Positions 11,695 through 21,683 of a stretch of 64,000 nucleotides of DNA are shown here, piece by piece. Position 1 is the first letter of the stretch, and each line of letters begins with the position of its first letter. The notes under the pieces are model-generated. The model did not search any database. It saw only the letters and a list, made by a program, of their open reading frames with translations, and was not told where the DNA came from. The DNA comes from Deltaproteobacteria bacterium (GTDB lineage Bacteria > Myxococcota_A > UBA796 > UBA2385), in the NCBI GenBank assembly GCA_018401435.1, contig JAGYJW010000005.1, positions 175,275 to 239,274 on the forward strand, read 5' to 3'. The position numbers and the translations under genes are program-made.

Positions 11695-11955
11695 CTACTC
11701 GGGCTCGACTTCGGCGGCCATGCCGTACTTGCGGCGGAAGCGCTCGACCCGACCGGCCACGTCCATGATCTTCTGCTTGCCCGTGTAGAAGGGGTGAGAA
11801 GCCGACGAGATGTCCACGTTCACCAAGGGGTATTCCACGCCGTCAACGACGATGGTGTCCCGGGTCTTGATGGTGGAGCGGGTCAGGAACTGGAAATCAA
11901 CCGACTGGTCGCGAAAGACCACGGCACGGTATTCGGGATGGATATCGCTCTTCAT
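11695..11955 (-). CDS. rpmE2: 50S ribosomal protein L31 type B
   Basis: The 86-residue protein matches the type B L31 family: [14 protein letters not shown] at the start, then [14 protein letters not shown] and [11 protein letters not shown] near the end. It contains no cysteines, so it lacks the zinc-binding Cys set of the type A (C+) protein. Type B forms commonly replace the zinc form under zinc limitation in bacteria that carry both. Whether a second copy exists lies outside this window. No Zur-type operator was recognised in the 148-base divergent space upstream. Confidence 0.95.
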   Translation of the reverse strand: MKSDIHPEYRAVVFRDQSVDFQFLTRSTIKTRDTIVVDGVEYPLVNVDISSASHPFYTGKQKIMDVAGRVERFRRKYGMAAEVEPE

Positions 11956-12103
11956 AGAAGACCTCTGGGACGGGCTCGGAGAGGTGCTGCCTCGTGCCGC
12001 GCCGCTGTCGTGGAAGCTGGGTGGTAGCCGGGCGGGTCTAACCGGTCATCCCAAGCTGTCCAAGGCCAGCTGGCTGCACATCACAGACTGGATCGGAGGG
12101 GGC

Positions 12104-12433
12104 ATGAAGATTCGAAAGGTCCGCAGCCTGTCGGGCCGGCGGGTCAACCTGGGGCAGCTTGCCGGAGACAGCGGGCGCGCGCCCCGACAAGCCCGCCGCG
12201 AAGCCCTCCGCCTGGGGCAGCTGATCGCCACGGTCACGGCCTTCCCGTCCCGCACATCGGTGGCCACCGACCTGCCCTGCATGGTGGTGTCCTGCACCGG
12301 CCGGCTGTGGGCCCGGCGGGATGGCGACGAGGTGCAGTGGTGGTGCCCGCGCTGCGGCAAGCAGGGCCTCATCTCAGGCTGGCAGCAGGGCAGCTGGAAC
12401 CACGCGACTCCCTCGTTGAATCCACCGCGATAG
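12104..12433 (+). CDS. Small protein with C-terminal zinc-ribbon-like Cys motif
   Basis: This 109-residue protein starts at ATG 12104, with GGAGG just upstream. The basic N-terminal half (KIRKVRSLSGRRVNL) precedes a Cys arrangement C59-x4-C64 and C81-PR-C84 (WWCPRCGKQGLISGW), which fits a treble-clef or zinc-ribbon site. Comparable short proteins ending in a CPxCG...ISGW motif occur in many proteobacteria as conserved hypotheticals. I do not know a function. It is divergent from rpmE2 and 30 bases upstream of a protease gene in the same direction. Confidence 0.7.
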   Translation: MKIRKVRSLSGRRVNLGQLAGDSGRAPRQARREALRLGQLIATVTAFPSRTSVATDLPCMVVSCTGRLWARRDGDEVQWWCPRCGKQGLISGWQQGSWNHATPSLNPPR

Positions 12434-12463
12434 GCCCCAGGCGATCTCTGCCCGGAGCCGCCC

Positions 12464-13480
12464 ATGGCCACCGCATCGCGCCCCCCATCGCGCATCCCGA
12501 CCCTGCCCCTGCTGGTGCTCCTGCCCTGGGCCTCTGCCGCCTGGGCCGCCGACGCCAGCCCCAAGATCGTCAATGGCGAGGCAGAGAGCGGACACCCCGC
12601 GGTGGTGTCGTTGGGGGCCGACTTTGGCAGCCAGCGCTTCAGCCTGTGTACCGGCAGCATCATCACCACCCGGATCATCCTGACCGCCGCCCATTGCGGC
12701 GCGGACATCCCGCCCGAGATCATCGCGTCGGCCGGCCGCGCCTACCTGGGGGACCGCATCGACGACCCCCTCTACGAGCTGCGTCTCAACGATATGGTCC
12801 TTCACCCCGGCTATGTGCCCCTGCAGAGCGGCGTCGGTGGCCAGATCTCCGAGAATGACTTTGCAGTCGTCATTCTGGCCGAGGATTCCCCGGTGGTGCC
12901 CATCCCCATCAACTGGGAGCCGGTCACCGAGGACGATGTCGGCCGGGAGATGCTGTCGGTGGGCTACGGCGCCAGCAGCGGCAACGGCAACGGCTCGGGC
13001 ACCAAGCGCTCGGTCACCCTCGTGATGACCGACTACGACGAACAGTTCCTGTTCACCAACGCCAACCGCAACCCCACCGAGGGCAATATCTGCAGCGGCG
13101 ACAGCGGGGGTCCGCAGCTGCTGCAGGACGCCCAGGGCGAGTGGGTGCAGTGGGCCGTGCACTCCTGGGGCTATGAAGGCTGCGGCGGCCTGTCGGCGAG
13201 CACCCGCACCGACATCGGCGGGGACTGGCTGATGGAGCAGATCGAGGCGGTGCACGGCAGCACCGACCTCTGCGAGGTGCGCGGCCTCTATGGCGACGAC
13301 ATCTGCGACGAGGCCTGCGAGGCTGACCCCGACTGCCTGCCGCCCCTCGCGGCCCTGCCGGGCCTCAACGGCACGGGCTTTGGGGACGGATCCGGGGGCT
13401 GCAGCACGGGGCCCGCGCGACCGTCCATGCTGCTCGTCCTGCTGGGCCTGCTGGGCTTCTGGCCCCGACGGCGACGCTGA
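12464..13480 (+). CDS. Secreted trypsin-like serine protease with MYXO-CTERM-like tail
   Basis: A 338-residue S1-family protease. The signal peptide covers residues 1-28, and the chain activation-like start IVNGEAESGHP is at about 35. The catalytic triad is visible: His77 in TAAHC, Asp132 in ENDFAVVIL and Ser214 in GDSGGP. A Cys-rich segment with D-C spacing (DDICDEACEADPDC) follows the protease domain. The C-terminus (311-338) is a GGCSTG motif, a hydrophobic helix and RRRR, the layout of the MYXO-CTERM sorting signal, which is thought to be processed at the cell surface. The protein is therefore expected to be surface-anchored or released. The substrate is unknown; IVNGE at the mature start suggests zymogen activation as in trypsins. 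Confidence 0.9.
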   Translation: MATASRPPSRIPTLPLLVLLPWASAAWAADASPKIVNGEAESGHPAVVSLGADFGSQRFSLCTGSIITTRIILTAAHCGADIPPEIIASAGRAYLGDRIDDPLYELRLNDMVLHPGYVPLQSGVGGQISENDFAVVILAEDSPVVPIPINWEPVTEDDVGREMLSVGYGASSGNGNGSGTKRSVTLVMTDYDEQFLFTNANRNPTEGNICSGDSGGPQLLQDAQGEWVQWAVHSWGYEGCGGLSASTRTDIGGDWLMEQIEAVHGSTDLCEVRGLYGDDICDEACEADPDCLPPLAALPGLNGTGFGDGSGGCSTGPARPSMLLVLLGLLGFWPRRRR

Positions 13481-13612
13481 GCAGCCGGGCCTGGGTGGGC
13501 TGACCCCCGGACTGGGCCATATCGCACAGCGCTTCGATGGGGGCGCCCAGGGCACGCCCCTCTTCGGGCAGGCACGGGCCTTGCTTCTGGAGGGATGACC
13601 CCCGGAGCACCC

Positions 13613-14848
13613 ATGGCCCGAACCCTCCTCATCCTTGGCGCTGGCACGGCCGGCACCATCGTCGCCAACCGCATGGTCCGCATGCTGCCGCCCGACCAGT
13701 GGCGGGTGCTCGTCGTCGACCCCGACGCCTGGCACCTCTACCAGCCGGGCCTGCTGCTGCTGCCCTTTGGCGTCTACAACGCCGCCGATCTGCTGCGTCG
13801 GCGGGCCCCCACCTTGTCCCCCGAGGTGACCCTGCTGCCGGCCGCCGTCCAGCGCATCGATCCGGCGACCCGCAAGGTGACCCTCAGCGGGGATCAGGTG
13901 CTGGACTATGATCTGCTGGTGGTGGCCACCGGCAGCCACCCGGCATTCGGCGACCTGGAGGGGCTCACCGGCCCGGGATGGCGCGAGAAGGCCCATGACT
14001 TCTACACCCTCGAAGGGTCGATGGCCCTGCGGGGCGCCCTGGACGGCTTCACCGGCGGGCGGGTGGTCGTCCACCTGCACGAGCTGCCCATCAAGTGCCC
14101 CGTGGCGCCACTGGAGATGGCCTTTCTGACCGAGGCCATGCTCACCGAGCGCGGCCTGCGCGCCGACAGCACGGTCACCTATGTCACGCCCCTCGACGCC
14201 GCCTTCACCAAGCCGGTGGCGGCTCGGCAGCTGGGCGACATGCTCGCCCGCCGCGGCATCGACGTGGTCACCGACTTCGCCGCCGCTTCGGTACAGGGCG
14301 AGAAGGGCCAGCTGACGGCCTATGACGGCCGGACGGTGGACTACGACCTGCTGATCACCACGCCGGTGCACCGGGGCGCCCCCGCCATCCACGACTCGGG
14401 CATGGGCGATGACCTGGGCTTTGTGCAGGTGGACCCCCATACGCTGCAAAGCCGGCATTGGCCGCATGTCTTCGCGATCGGCGACGCGGCGGACTGCCCC
14501 ACCTCCAAGGCCGGATCGGTGGCCCACTTCCAGGCCGAGGGCCTGTCGGACAACCTGCTGCGGGCGGCCCAGGGCCGCTCGCCCAGGCCCGAGTTCGATG
14601 GCCACGCCAACTGCTTCATCGAGACGGGCCACGGCAAGGCCATCCTCATTGACTTCAACTACGAGACCCAGCCCCTGCCCGGGCGCTTCCCGGTGCCGGG
14701 GGTCGGGCCCTTCGTGCTGCTGGACGAGAGCCCCGTCAACCACTGGGGAAAGCTGGGCTTTCGAAGCCTGTACTGGCAGCTTCTCCTGCCCGGGCACGGG
14801 CTGCCCATGGACCCCCGCATGGCGATGGCCGGCAAGTGGAGCGCATGA
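13613..14848 (+). CDS. sqr: Sulfide:quinone oxidoreductase-like FAD enzyme
   Basis: This 411-residue flavoprotein has the dinucleotide-binding fold: ILGAGTAGTIVANRM at 7-21, the second motif DLLVVATGSHP at 100-110 and FAIGDAADC at 287-295. It carries Cys162 in the HELPIKCPVAP context, the position of a redox-active Cys in sulfide:quinone reductases. A second Cys295 sits in DAADCPTSKAG, where many homologs have a non-Cys residue. The C-terminal segment with LPGHGLPMDP could dock at the membrane quinone pool. The start at 13613 (GGAG upstream at good spacing) is preferred over the ATG at 13595. It heads a cluster with DUF1641, TusE/DsrC and DsrE genes, which supports sulfide oxidation to sulfane sulfur. 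The exact SQR type and acceptor are inferred. Confidence 0.85.
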   Translation: MARTLLILGAGTAGTIVANRMVRMLPPDQWRVLVVDPDAWHLYQPGLLLLPFGVYNAADLLRRRAPTLSPEVTLLPAAVQRIDPATRKVTLSGDQVLDYDLLVVATGSHPAFGDLEGLTGPGWREKAHDFYTLEGSMALRGALDGFTGGRVVVHLHELPIKCPVAPLEMAFLTEAMLTERGLRADSTVTYVTPLDAAFTKPVAARQLGDMLARRGIDVVTDFAAASVQGEKGQLTAYDGRTVDYDLLITTPVHRGAPAIHDSGMGDDLGFVQVDPHTLQSRHWPHVFAIGDAADCPTSKAGSVAHFQAEGLSDNLLRAAQGRSPRPEFDGHANCFIETGHGKAILIDFNYETQPLPGRFPVPGVGPFVLLDESPVNHWGKLGFRSLYWQLLLPGHGLPMDPRMAMAGKWSA

Positions 14849-15741
14849 TGAGCACCGTCAACCTCGCCCAGGGGCTGGTCGATCCGGCCACCGATCCCAC
14901 CCTCGCCCGCCTCGTCGCCATCGAAGCGCAGCTCAACCGGATCCAGGCGTCGATGGACGCCCTGGCGCGGGCCCAAGCCGAAGCCGACCAGACCCGGCGC
15001 GAGCTGCTCGGCGATGCGCTGCCCATCGTCAAAGGCGTGATGGACCAGGTCAGCGCCCGCATGGGCCAATGGGAGCAGAGCGGGGTCCTGGACCTCGGCC
15101 GCGCCGGCCTGCGCGTGGTCGAGCGGGTGGCCCGGGCCTACCGGGTCGAAGACGTCGATGAGCTGGGCGACAGCGTCGTGGCCATCCTCGACACCGTGCG
15201 CGCCCTCACCCAGCCCGAGATCCTCGCCCTGGCCCGAGAGGCCGGCGAGGTGCTCGAAGAGGCCGAGGGTGCTGCGCCCACCGGCGTGGTGGGCCTGGTC
15301 CAGGCCACCCGCGACGTGAATGTGCAGAAAGGCCTGGGGCTGTTGGTGGCCGGCCTGCGCCATGTGGGCCGCGCCAGCCGCGTCCTGGGCAAGAAGGCCC
15401 GCGAGGTGCACCGGGACGGGCCGCTGCCGCCGCCGGGGCCGGCCCAGCCTGTGCATTGCCCGGCGGTGGCCCCAAGCCAGCCGCCGGGCCCGCGCTGCAC
15501 AGGCCCACGGCCGCCCCGGCCCCTGCGTCCCACAATCCCCGCCCCTTCGAGGCTTTGGGGGATCTGCGCTTCGACGCCCAGGGCTTTCTGGCCGATCCCG
15601 AGAGCTGGACCGAGGATCTCGGCAAGGCCATCGCCCACGACATGCACCTGCCCGAGCTGTCGGCCGAGGCCTGGGGGCTGGTCCACGCCGCCCGCGCAGA
15701 ATGGCGCCAGAGCGGCCAGGCCCCCAATATCCGCCGCCTGA
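14845..15741 (+). CDS. DUF1641-domain protein, reading frame breaks near 15420
   Basis: Translation starts inside the sqr stop (ATGA overlap, 14845), so the genes are coupled. The first 190 residues form a helical protein with the DUF1641 signature segment GVVGLVQATRDVNVQKGLGL, a domain seen beside sulfide:quinone oxidoreductases and formate dehydrogenases. From about 15420 the literal frame becomes Pro/Arg-rich nonsense and runs, without conserved content, to 15741. In the frame one base earlier the text is an Ala/Gly/Pro linker followed directly by an intact TusE/DsrC domain. Either a one-base error hides a DUF1641-TusE fusion, or the DUF1641 gene lost its own stop. The role is thought to be accessory to the oxidoreductase; this is inference from neighbours. 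Confidence 0.7.
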   Translation: MMSTVNLAQGLVDPATDPTLARLVAIEAQLNRIQASMDALARAQAEADQTRRELLGDALPIVKGVMDQVSARMGQWEQSGVLDLGRAGLRVVERVARAYRVEDVDELGDSVVAILDTVRALTQPEILALAREAGEVLEEAEGAAPTGVVGLVQATRDVNVQKGLGLLVAGLRHVGRASRVLGKKAREVHRDGPLPPPGPAQPVHCPAVAPSQPPGPRCTGPRPPRPLRPTIPAPSRLWGICASTPRAFWPIPRAGPRISARPSPTTCTCPSCRPRPGGWSTPPAQNGARAARPPISAA

Positions 15742-15851
15742 GCGCGGTCTCGAAGCTGGACGTCAAGGACATCTACCGCCTCTTCCCCCACGCGCCCGGC
15801 AAGACCGTCGCGCGCGTCGCCGGCATCCCCAAGCCTGTCGGCTGCATCTGA
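15456..15851 (+). CDS. TusE/DsrC-family sulfur carrier protein
   Basis: The conserved domain runs from PRPFEALGDLRFDAQGFL (about 15540) to the stop at 15849-15851. It ends in GIPKPVGCI, the family C-terminus with the penultimate Cys that carries sulfur as a persulfide. The second Cys found about ten residues earlier in true DsrC is absent (VARVAG instead), so this is a TusE-like or single-Cys member. No ATG precedes the domain. The only early start is a TTG at 15456 inside an Ala/Pro linker, which suggests the domain is normally translated as an extension of the DUF1641 protein. Its function would be to receive sulfane sulfur made by the sqr product and pass it to, or from, the DsrE-like protein encoded next. 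Confidence 0.8.
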   Translation: MPGGGPKPAAGPALHRPTAAPAPASHNPRPFEALGDLRFDAQGFLADPESWTEDLGKAIAHDMHLPELSAEAWGLVHAARAEWRQSGQAPNIRRLSAVSKLDVKDIYRLFPHAPGKTVARVAGIPKPVGCI

Positions 15852-15862
15852 TGGAGCCCCCC

Positions 15863-16351
15863 ATGAGCCTCAACCAAGCCCCCACCCCCACCGAGAACCG
15901 CCGCGTCGCGCTCATCTGCGCAAAGGGCGGTTTGGACGAGTGTTATCCGGCGCTGATCCTGGCCAATGCCGCCCGGGCCAGCGGCATCGAAGCCAGCATC
16001 TTCTTCACCTTCTGGGGCCTGGACGTGATCACCGAGAGCAAGGTGGACCACCTGCACGTCAACCTGGTGGGCAACCCCAACAACCCCGTGCCCACCCTGC
16101 TCAGCGGGCTGCCGGGCATGGAGAACCTCGCCGCCACGTTGATGCTCAAGAAGATGGAGGAGCTGGACCTGCCGGGCACCCGCGAGATGCTCAAGATGCT
16201 GTCCGACGCGGGTTGCAAGCTCTACGCTTGCGAGCTTGCGATGCGCATGTTCGGCCTCACCCGGGACGACCTGCTGCCCGAGGTGGACGCGGTGCTGACC
16301 GCCGGCGACTTCTACGATGTCACCGTGGGCGCGCAGATCGTCTTCGTCTGA
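15863..16351 (+). CDS. DsrE/DsrF/DrsH-like sulfurtransferase family protein
   Basis: The 162-residue protein has the DsrE-fold pattern: a first beta strand RRVALICAKGGLDECYPALI, then a Gly-rich loop and helices. A pair of Cys sits in DAGCKLYACELAMRMFGL, where related sulfurtransferases carry the persulfide-forming Cys. The ATG at 15863, with GGAG six bases before it, is preferred to the ATG overlapping the tusE stop at 15851. As fourth gene of the sqr cluster it probably exchanges sulfane sulfur with the TusE-like carrier. The closest well-known relatives are the peroxiredoxin-like DsrE2/DrsH group; which one cannot be told by eye. Its 3' end overlaps the opposing gene by about 40 bases. Confidence 0.85.
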   Translation: MSLNQAPTPTENRRVALICAKGGLDECYPALILANAARASGIEASIFFTFWGLDVITESKVDHLHVNLVGNPNNPVPTLLSGLPGMENLAATLMLKKMEELDLPGTREMLKMLSDAGCKLYACELAMRMFGLTRDDLLPEVDAVLTAGDFYDVTVGAQIVFV

Positions 16352-18570
16352 AGGCGCCCAGGGCCCCAGCAGCACCAGGCCTCCCGAGGCGCCGCCGCCG
16401 CCGCAGCCGCAGCCCGGATCTGCTTCGATGCGGCGGCCCGCGGGCTCCTCTCCCCAGTCGCCATCGCCGGCCCCACCGCCGCCCGCGCCGCCCGTCTCCG
16501 CCCGCCCGAGTCGGCATCGCGGCTCCCGCCGCTGTCCTGGCCCGTGTCTTCAAGGGGTGCAGGGGGCGGAGGCGGATCGGCCCAGCGCAGGGTCGAGAAG
16601 CGGGCCTCGTCGCTCCACCCGGCAGCATCCGACAGCTCCGGCCCGACAATCGAGGCTTCGAATCCAACCCCGGTGGACCGCCAGCAGCGGATTCCCGCCG
16701 CCGCCCGCGCGCAGAGATCCGCCCGACCATCGCCGTCCAGATCGGCCATGCGCAGGGTGCTGTAGTAGCGGTGGTCGTCCCAGCCGGTCGCGTCCGACAG
16801 CTCGGGGCCGTCCATGCGCTCGGCAAAGCTGCCATCGGCGTTCAACCAGCAATAGAAGCGGGCGTTGGCCCGCGCGCAGACATCCAGGTCCCCGTCGGCG
16901 TCCACATCGGCCAGGCGAATCGTGGCGTAGTTGCTGTGATCGTCCCAGCCGCTTGCATCTGACAAGGCGGGACCGGCGATCTCGCCACCAAAGGCCCAGC
17001 CGGTGGAGCGGTGGCAGACAAAGCCATCGGGGCCCCGCGCGCAGAGGTCGTCTTTGCCGTCGCCGTCGAGATCGGCGAGGCGAATCGTGCTCCAGTATGC
17101 GACATCGGAAAAGCCCGCCGCATCGCTCCATTCAGGCCCTTCGATGCGCTCGCCATAGCCGCTGCCATCGCCCAGCCAGCACAGCATGCCCGCACCCCCG
17201 CGCGCGCAGAGATCATCGATTCCATCCCCATTCACGTCGCCAGAGCGCAGGGTGCCATAGTGTTCGGGCTGTCGCCAGCCGCTGGCATCGGACAAGGTGG
17301 GACCAGCGATGGGCGACCCAAAGACGCCGTCTTCATAGGGCCAACACAAGACGCCGTCGGGCCCCCGCCCGCACAGATCGTCGCCGCCGTCTCCGTCGAT
17401 GTCCAACATGCGGATGCTGTTGGCATAGTCGGGGTCCCCCCAGCCCTCGCTGTCGCCCATGGCCTCCAGGGTCTCGCTGGCGCTCCAGCCGGATCCGGTG
17501 CTGCGCCAGCAATAGGTGCGCGAAGCACCCCGGGCGCAGACATCGCCCTTGCCATCTCCGTCCAGATCGCCGGTGCGAATCGTCGAGAAGAAGCGTTCGG
17601 CCGACCAGCCGCTGGCATCGGCCAGGGAACCCAGGTCCAGGCTGCTGCCAAAGCCCGCCCCGGTGGAGGGCCAGCAGCGCCAGCCCGTGCCGTCTCGGCC
17701 GCAGAGATCAGCCAGCCCATCGCCATCCACATCGGTGTGGGCCGCCCCCTCCAAGGCCGCGGCGTCCACCACAGGCTCATCCAGGCTGAAGTCGCAGGAC
17801 TCGGGCGCGCCGCTGCCTGTCGCGTGCACCCCCAGGTGGTTGGAGACCACCCGCTCGCTGCCATCCGAGGGGTCGTTGAGCACCCCCTCGCCCGACAGCC
17901 AGATGGCCGAAGATCCGCCGCCATCCACATTCATCGCCCGCCAGGCCCCCAGGCCCACCATCGTGGTGGCCAGCTCGGCGCAGGTCATGCCCCGGCTGGC
18001 CGACGACCGCCCATCCACCACCGCCAGGATGAGGCTGCGCTGGTCTCGGCTGAGGCCCACAAAGGAGCGCGGGTGCCGATCGGTGCAGTCGCTGCGCGAG
18101 AAGCTGGTCAGCGCGACGCCCTCCTCCACCAGGATGGGGTAGCCGCTCACCCCTTCGTGCACCCACCCAGGGAGGCTGCTGGCGTCCAGAACCGTGGCGG
18201 CTGCGTTGATCAGGGCGTGGTCGCGCCCGAAGAGGATGCTGGCCGAGGTGGTGGTGTCGCCATGCCAGAGGTGGCCATCGCCCACCGCCAGGCCCACCGG
18301 GTCATAGGTGGAGTAGCTGAAGAAATCGGCGTTGATCGCGGCCTCTGCGCCCACCAGACCCGCAAAGGACGACACCGTGCGCCGCTTCTCGTCTTCGTCG
18401 GTGGCCCGCAAGGACACGCCCTTGGCGCAAAGATCGATGACAAGGGCGTTGAGCACGATGGGGCCGCTGGCGGTGCGGCGCAGGTGGCGCACTCCAGGCA
18501 GGGGATCGGTCCAGCTGTCGGCGGCCTGGGCGGGGGCCAGGCCAAGCGAAAAGACCAGCAGGGGGAGCAT
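16312..18570 (-). CDS. Secreted phosphodiester glycosidase (NAGPA domain) with seven 55-residue VCBS-like repeats
   Basis: A signal peptide (1-16, cut near AQAADS) is followed by a phosphodiester glycosidase domain (about 20-255). Its family motif NVDGGGSSAIWLSG is at 214-227. Such domains remove N-acetylglucosamine-1-phosphate caps or act on exopolysaccharide. Residues 281-665 are seven repeats spaced exactly 55 residues apart, each starting xDGDGxxDLC (calcium-binding type loop), with an invariant C-x8-C pair and an LSDASGW-type segment. A seven-bladed propeller is the natural inference. After residue 666 the literal frame degenerates. The frame one step away reads GCGCGGGGASGGLVLLG, and the third frame reads GAFRRRRSARPR with a stop at 16320-16322. 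A MYXO-CTERM-like end therefore seems broken by two shifts. It overlaps the dsrE-like gene tail to tail. Confidence 0.85.
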   Translation of the reverse strand: MLPLLVFSLGLAPAQAADSWTDPLPGVRHLRRTASGPIVLNALVIDLCAKGVSLRATDEDEKRRTVSSFAGLVGAEAAINADFFSYSTYDPVGLAVGDGHLWHGDTTTSASILFGRDHALINAAATVLDASSLPGWVHEGVSGYPILVEEGVALTSFSRSDCTDRHPRSFVGLSRDQRSLILAVVDGRSSASRGMTCAELATTMVGLGAWRAMNVDGGGSSAIWLSGEGVLNDPSDGSERVVSNHLGVHATGSGAPESCDFSLDEPVVDAAALEGAAHTDVDGDGLADLCGRDGTGWRCWPSTGAGFGSSLDLGSLADASGWSAERFFSTIRTGDLDGDGKGDVCARGASRTYCWRSTGSGWSASETLEAMGDSEGWGDPDYANSIRMLDIDGDGGDDLCGRGPDGVLCWPYEDGVFGSPIAGPTLSDASGWRQPEHYGTLRSGDVNGDGIDDLCARGGAGMLCWLGDGSGYGERIEGPEWSDAAGFSDVAYWSTIRLADLDGDGKDDLCARGPDGFVCHRSTGWAFGGEIAGPALSDASGWDDHSNYATIRLADVDADGDLDVCARANARFYCWLNADGSFAERMDGPELSDATGWDDHRYYSTLRMADLDGDGRADLCARAAAGIRCWRSTGVGFEASIVGPELSDAAGWSDEARFSTLRWADPPPPPAPLEDTGQDSGGSRDADSGGRRRAARAAVGPAMATGERSPRAAASKQIRAAAAAAAAPREAWCCWGPGRLQTKTICAPTVTS
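16576..17733 (-). repeat. Seven tandem 165-bp coding repeats
   Basis: The repeats inside the glycosidase gene begin at residues 281, 336, 391, 446, 501, 556 and 611. The spacing is exactly 55 codons every time, with no insertion or deletion. Each unit has Cys at positions 10 and 19 (C290/C299 through C620/C629). The units differ from each other in sequence, so this is an old, length-constrained array rather than a fresh tandem duplication. Confidence 0.9.
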
Positions 18571-18645
18571 GGGCGCAGGACCCCGAAAGGCTCGGCCATC
18601 CTACTTCAGGGGCAGGGGTGCTACCCTTGGCAAAGGAGGTGGCAG

Positions 18646-19209
18646 ATGGTTGACCGACGGCGCCCGGCCCGCAGCGGCGGCCCCCTCGCGACGCTCATCG
18701 CCTGTTCCCTGCTCTGCGCCTGCCTATTCGCCGGCATCACCCCCTCCGAGCTGCCCAACCCGGTGCCACAGCTCCCGGCAGCAATCGCGTGGTTCCTGGA
18801 GCCCCTGGGCGGCCTGCTCTTGCGCCTGCTCAAGCCCCTCGTCATCGATTCGGTCGGCGCCGACCCCGGGGTGCCCCTGCGCCCCCTGGACCCGGCCGAA
18901 CGCGCCCTGTTGGGCGCCCTGGTGCCCTTTGGCGTGGGCCTGCTGTGGTTGCGGCGGGCGGTGCGCTGGCGGCTCGCCGTGCTGCGCAGCGACCTGGGTG
19001 TCACCGGCGCCGCCCAGGCCGCCCGGGCCCCCGAGAGCGGGTCGGCCATCGCCCGGCGCTGGCTGGCGGCGCAGGGCATCGCGTCGGGGCCCGACCAGCC
19101 CGCTGCCAGGCGGCCCCGCGAAGCCGACTTTGCCGAGGCCGAGGCTGCGGCGCGGGCCCTGCTGGCCTCGCTGGAGGCACCCCAGGGCAGAAGCCCTCCG
19201 GGGTGCTGA
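18646..19209 (+). CDS. Hypothetical membrane-associated protein
   Basis: This 187-residue protein is preceded by a near-perfect ribosome-binding site (AAAGGAGGT at 18632-18640, five bases before the ATG). It has an N-terminal hydrophobic segment with SLLCACLFAG (about 20-31), possibly a lipobox or first helix. A second amphipathic stretch around 50-66 and a hydrophobic helix at about 90-102 precede an Arg-rich turn. The C-terminal 70 residues are Ala/Arg/Glu-rich helix. No family is recognised. It is divergent from the glycosidase gene and converges on fadH, whose stop lies two bases away. Confidence 0.65.
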   Translation: MVDRRRPARSGGPLATLIACSLLCACLFAGITPSELPNPVPQLPAAIAWFLEPLGGLLLRLLKPLVIDSVGADPGVPLRPLDPAERALLGALVPFGVGLLWLRRAVRWRLAVLRSDLGVTGAAQAARAPESGSAIARRWLAAQGIASGPDQPAARRPREADFAEAEAAARALLASLEAPQGRSPPGC

Positions 19210-19210
19210 T

Positions 19211-21352
<2,142 letters not shown>

Positions 21353-21603
21353 TCAAAAGACAAGGCCGCTCTGCAGGAAGGGGCCCGCTCGCACCTCCGT
21401 CCGGTTATAGCCCAGGTTGGTGGCGTCCTCCTCGGCCGGCTCCTCCCGATCGGTCCAACGAATCAACGAGGCGCCATAGTCCAGGTAGAACCGGTCCAAA
21501 TCGTCGGCATGCAGCTGGTTGGGCCGATCATCGAGAGGCAGCCGCCGCTGGATGCGTGGCAGACCCAAAGCAGCGCCCACAGCCACACCCATGAGAGAGC
21601 CAT
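21353..21603 (-). pseudogene. Small exported protein with frame break between signal peptide and body
   Basis: From the ATG at 21603 (GAGG upstream) one frame reads a good signal peptide, MALSWVWLWALLWVCHASS, then soon loses protein character. The neighbouring frame from about 21550 to the stop at 21353 reads a coherent 65-residue segment, DDLDRFYLDYGASLIRW to VRAGPFLQSGLVF. Its terminal Phe is reminiscent of outer-membrane beta-barrel ends. One base change near 21550 would join the two. As it stands the gene is broken or mis-sequenced. It could also simply start at the ATG at 21592 without a signal. Function unknown. Confidence 0.35.
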
Positions 21604-21683
21604 GCAAACCTCGCTTTCGAGGCTCGCATCCTAGGGGCTGAGGGCTGAAAGGTAAAGGGATGCGGCAGCGCGCCCCACCCGCC

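Noticed and set aside
12374..14797. 800-codon minus-strand open frame opposite the protease and sqr genes
   Set aside because: Both genes on the plus strand have catalytic motifs and normal lengths; the antisense frame has none.
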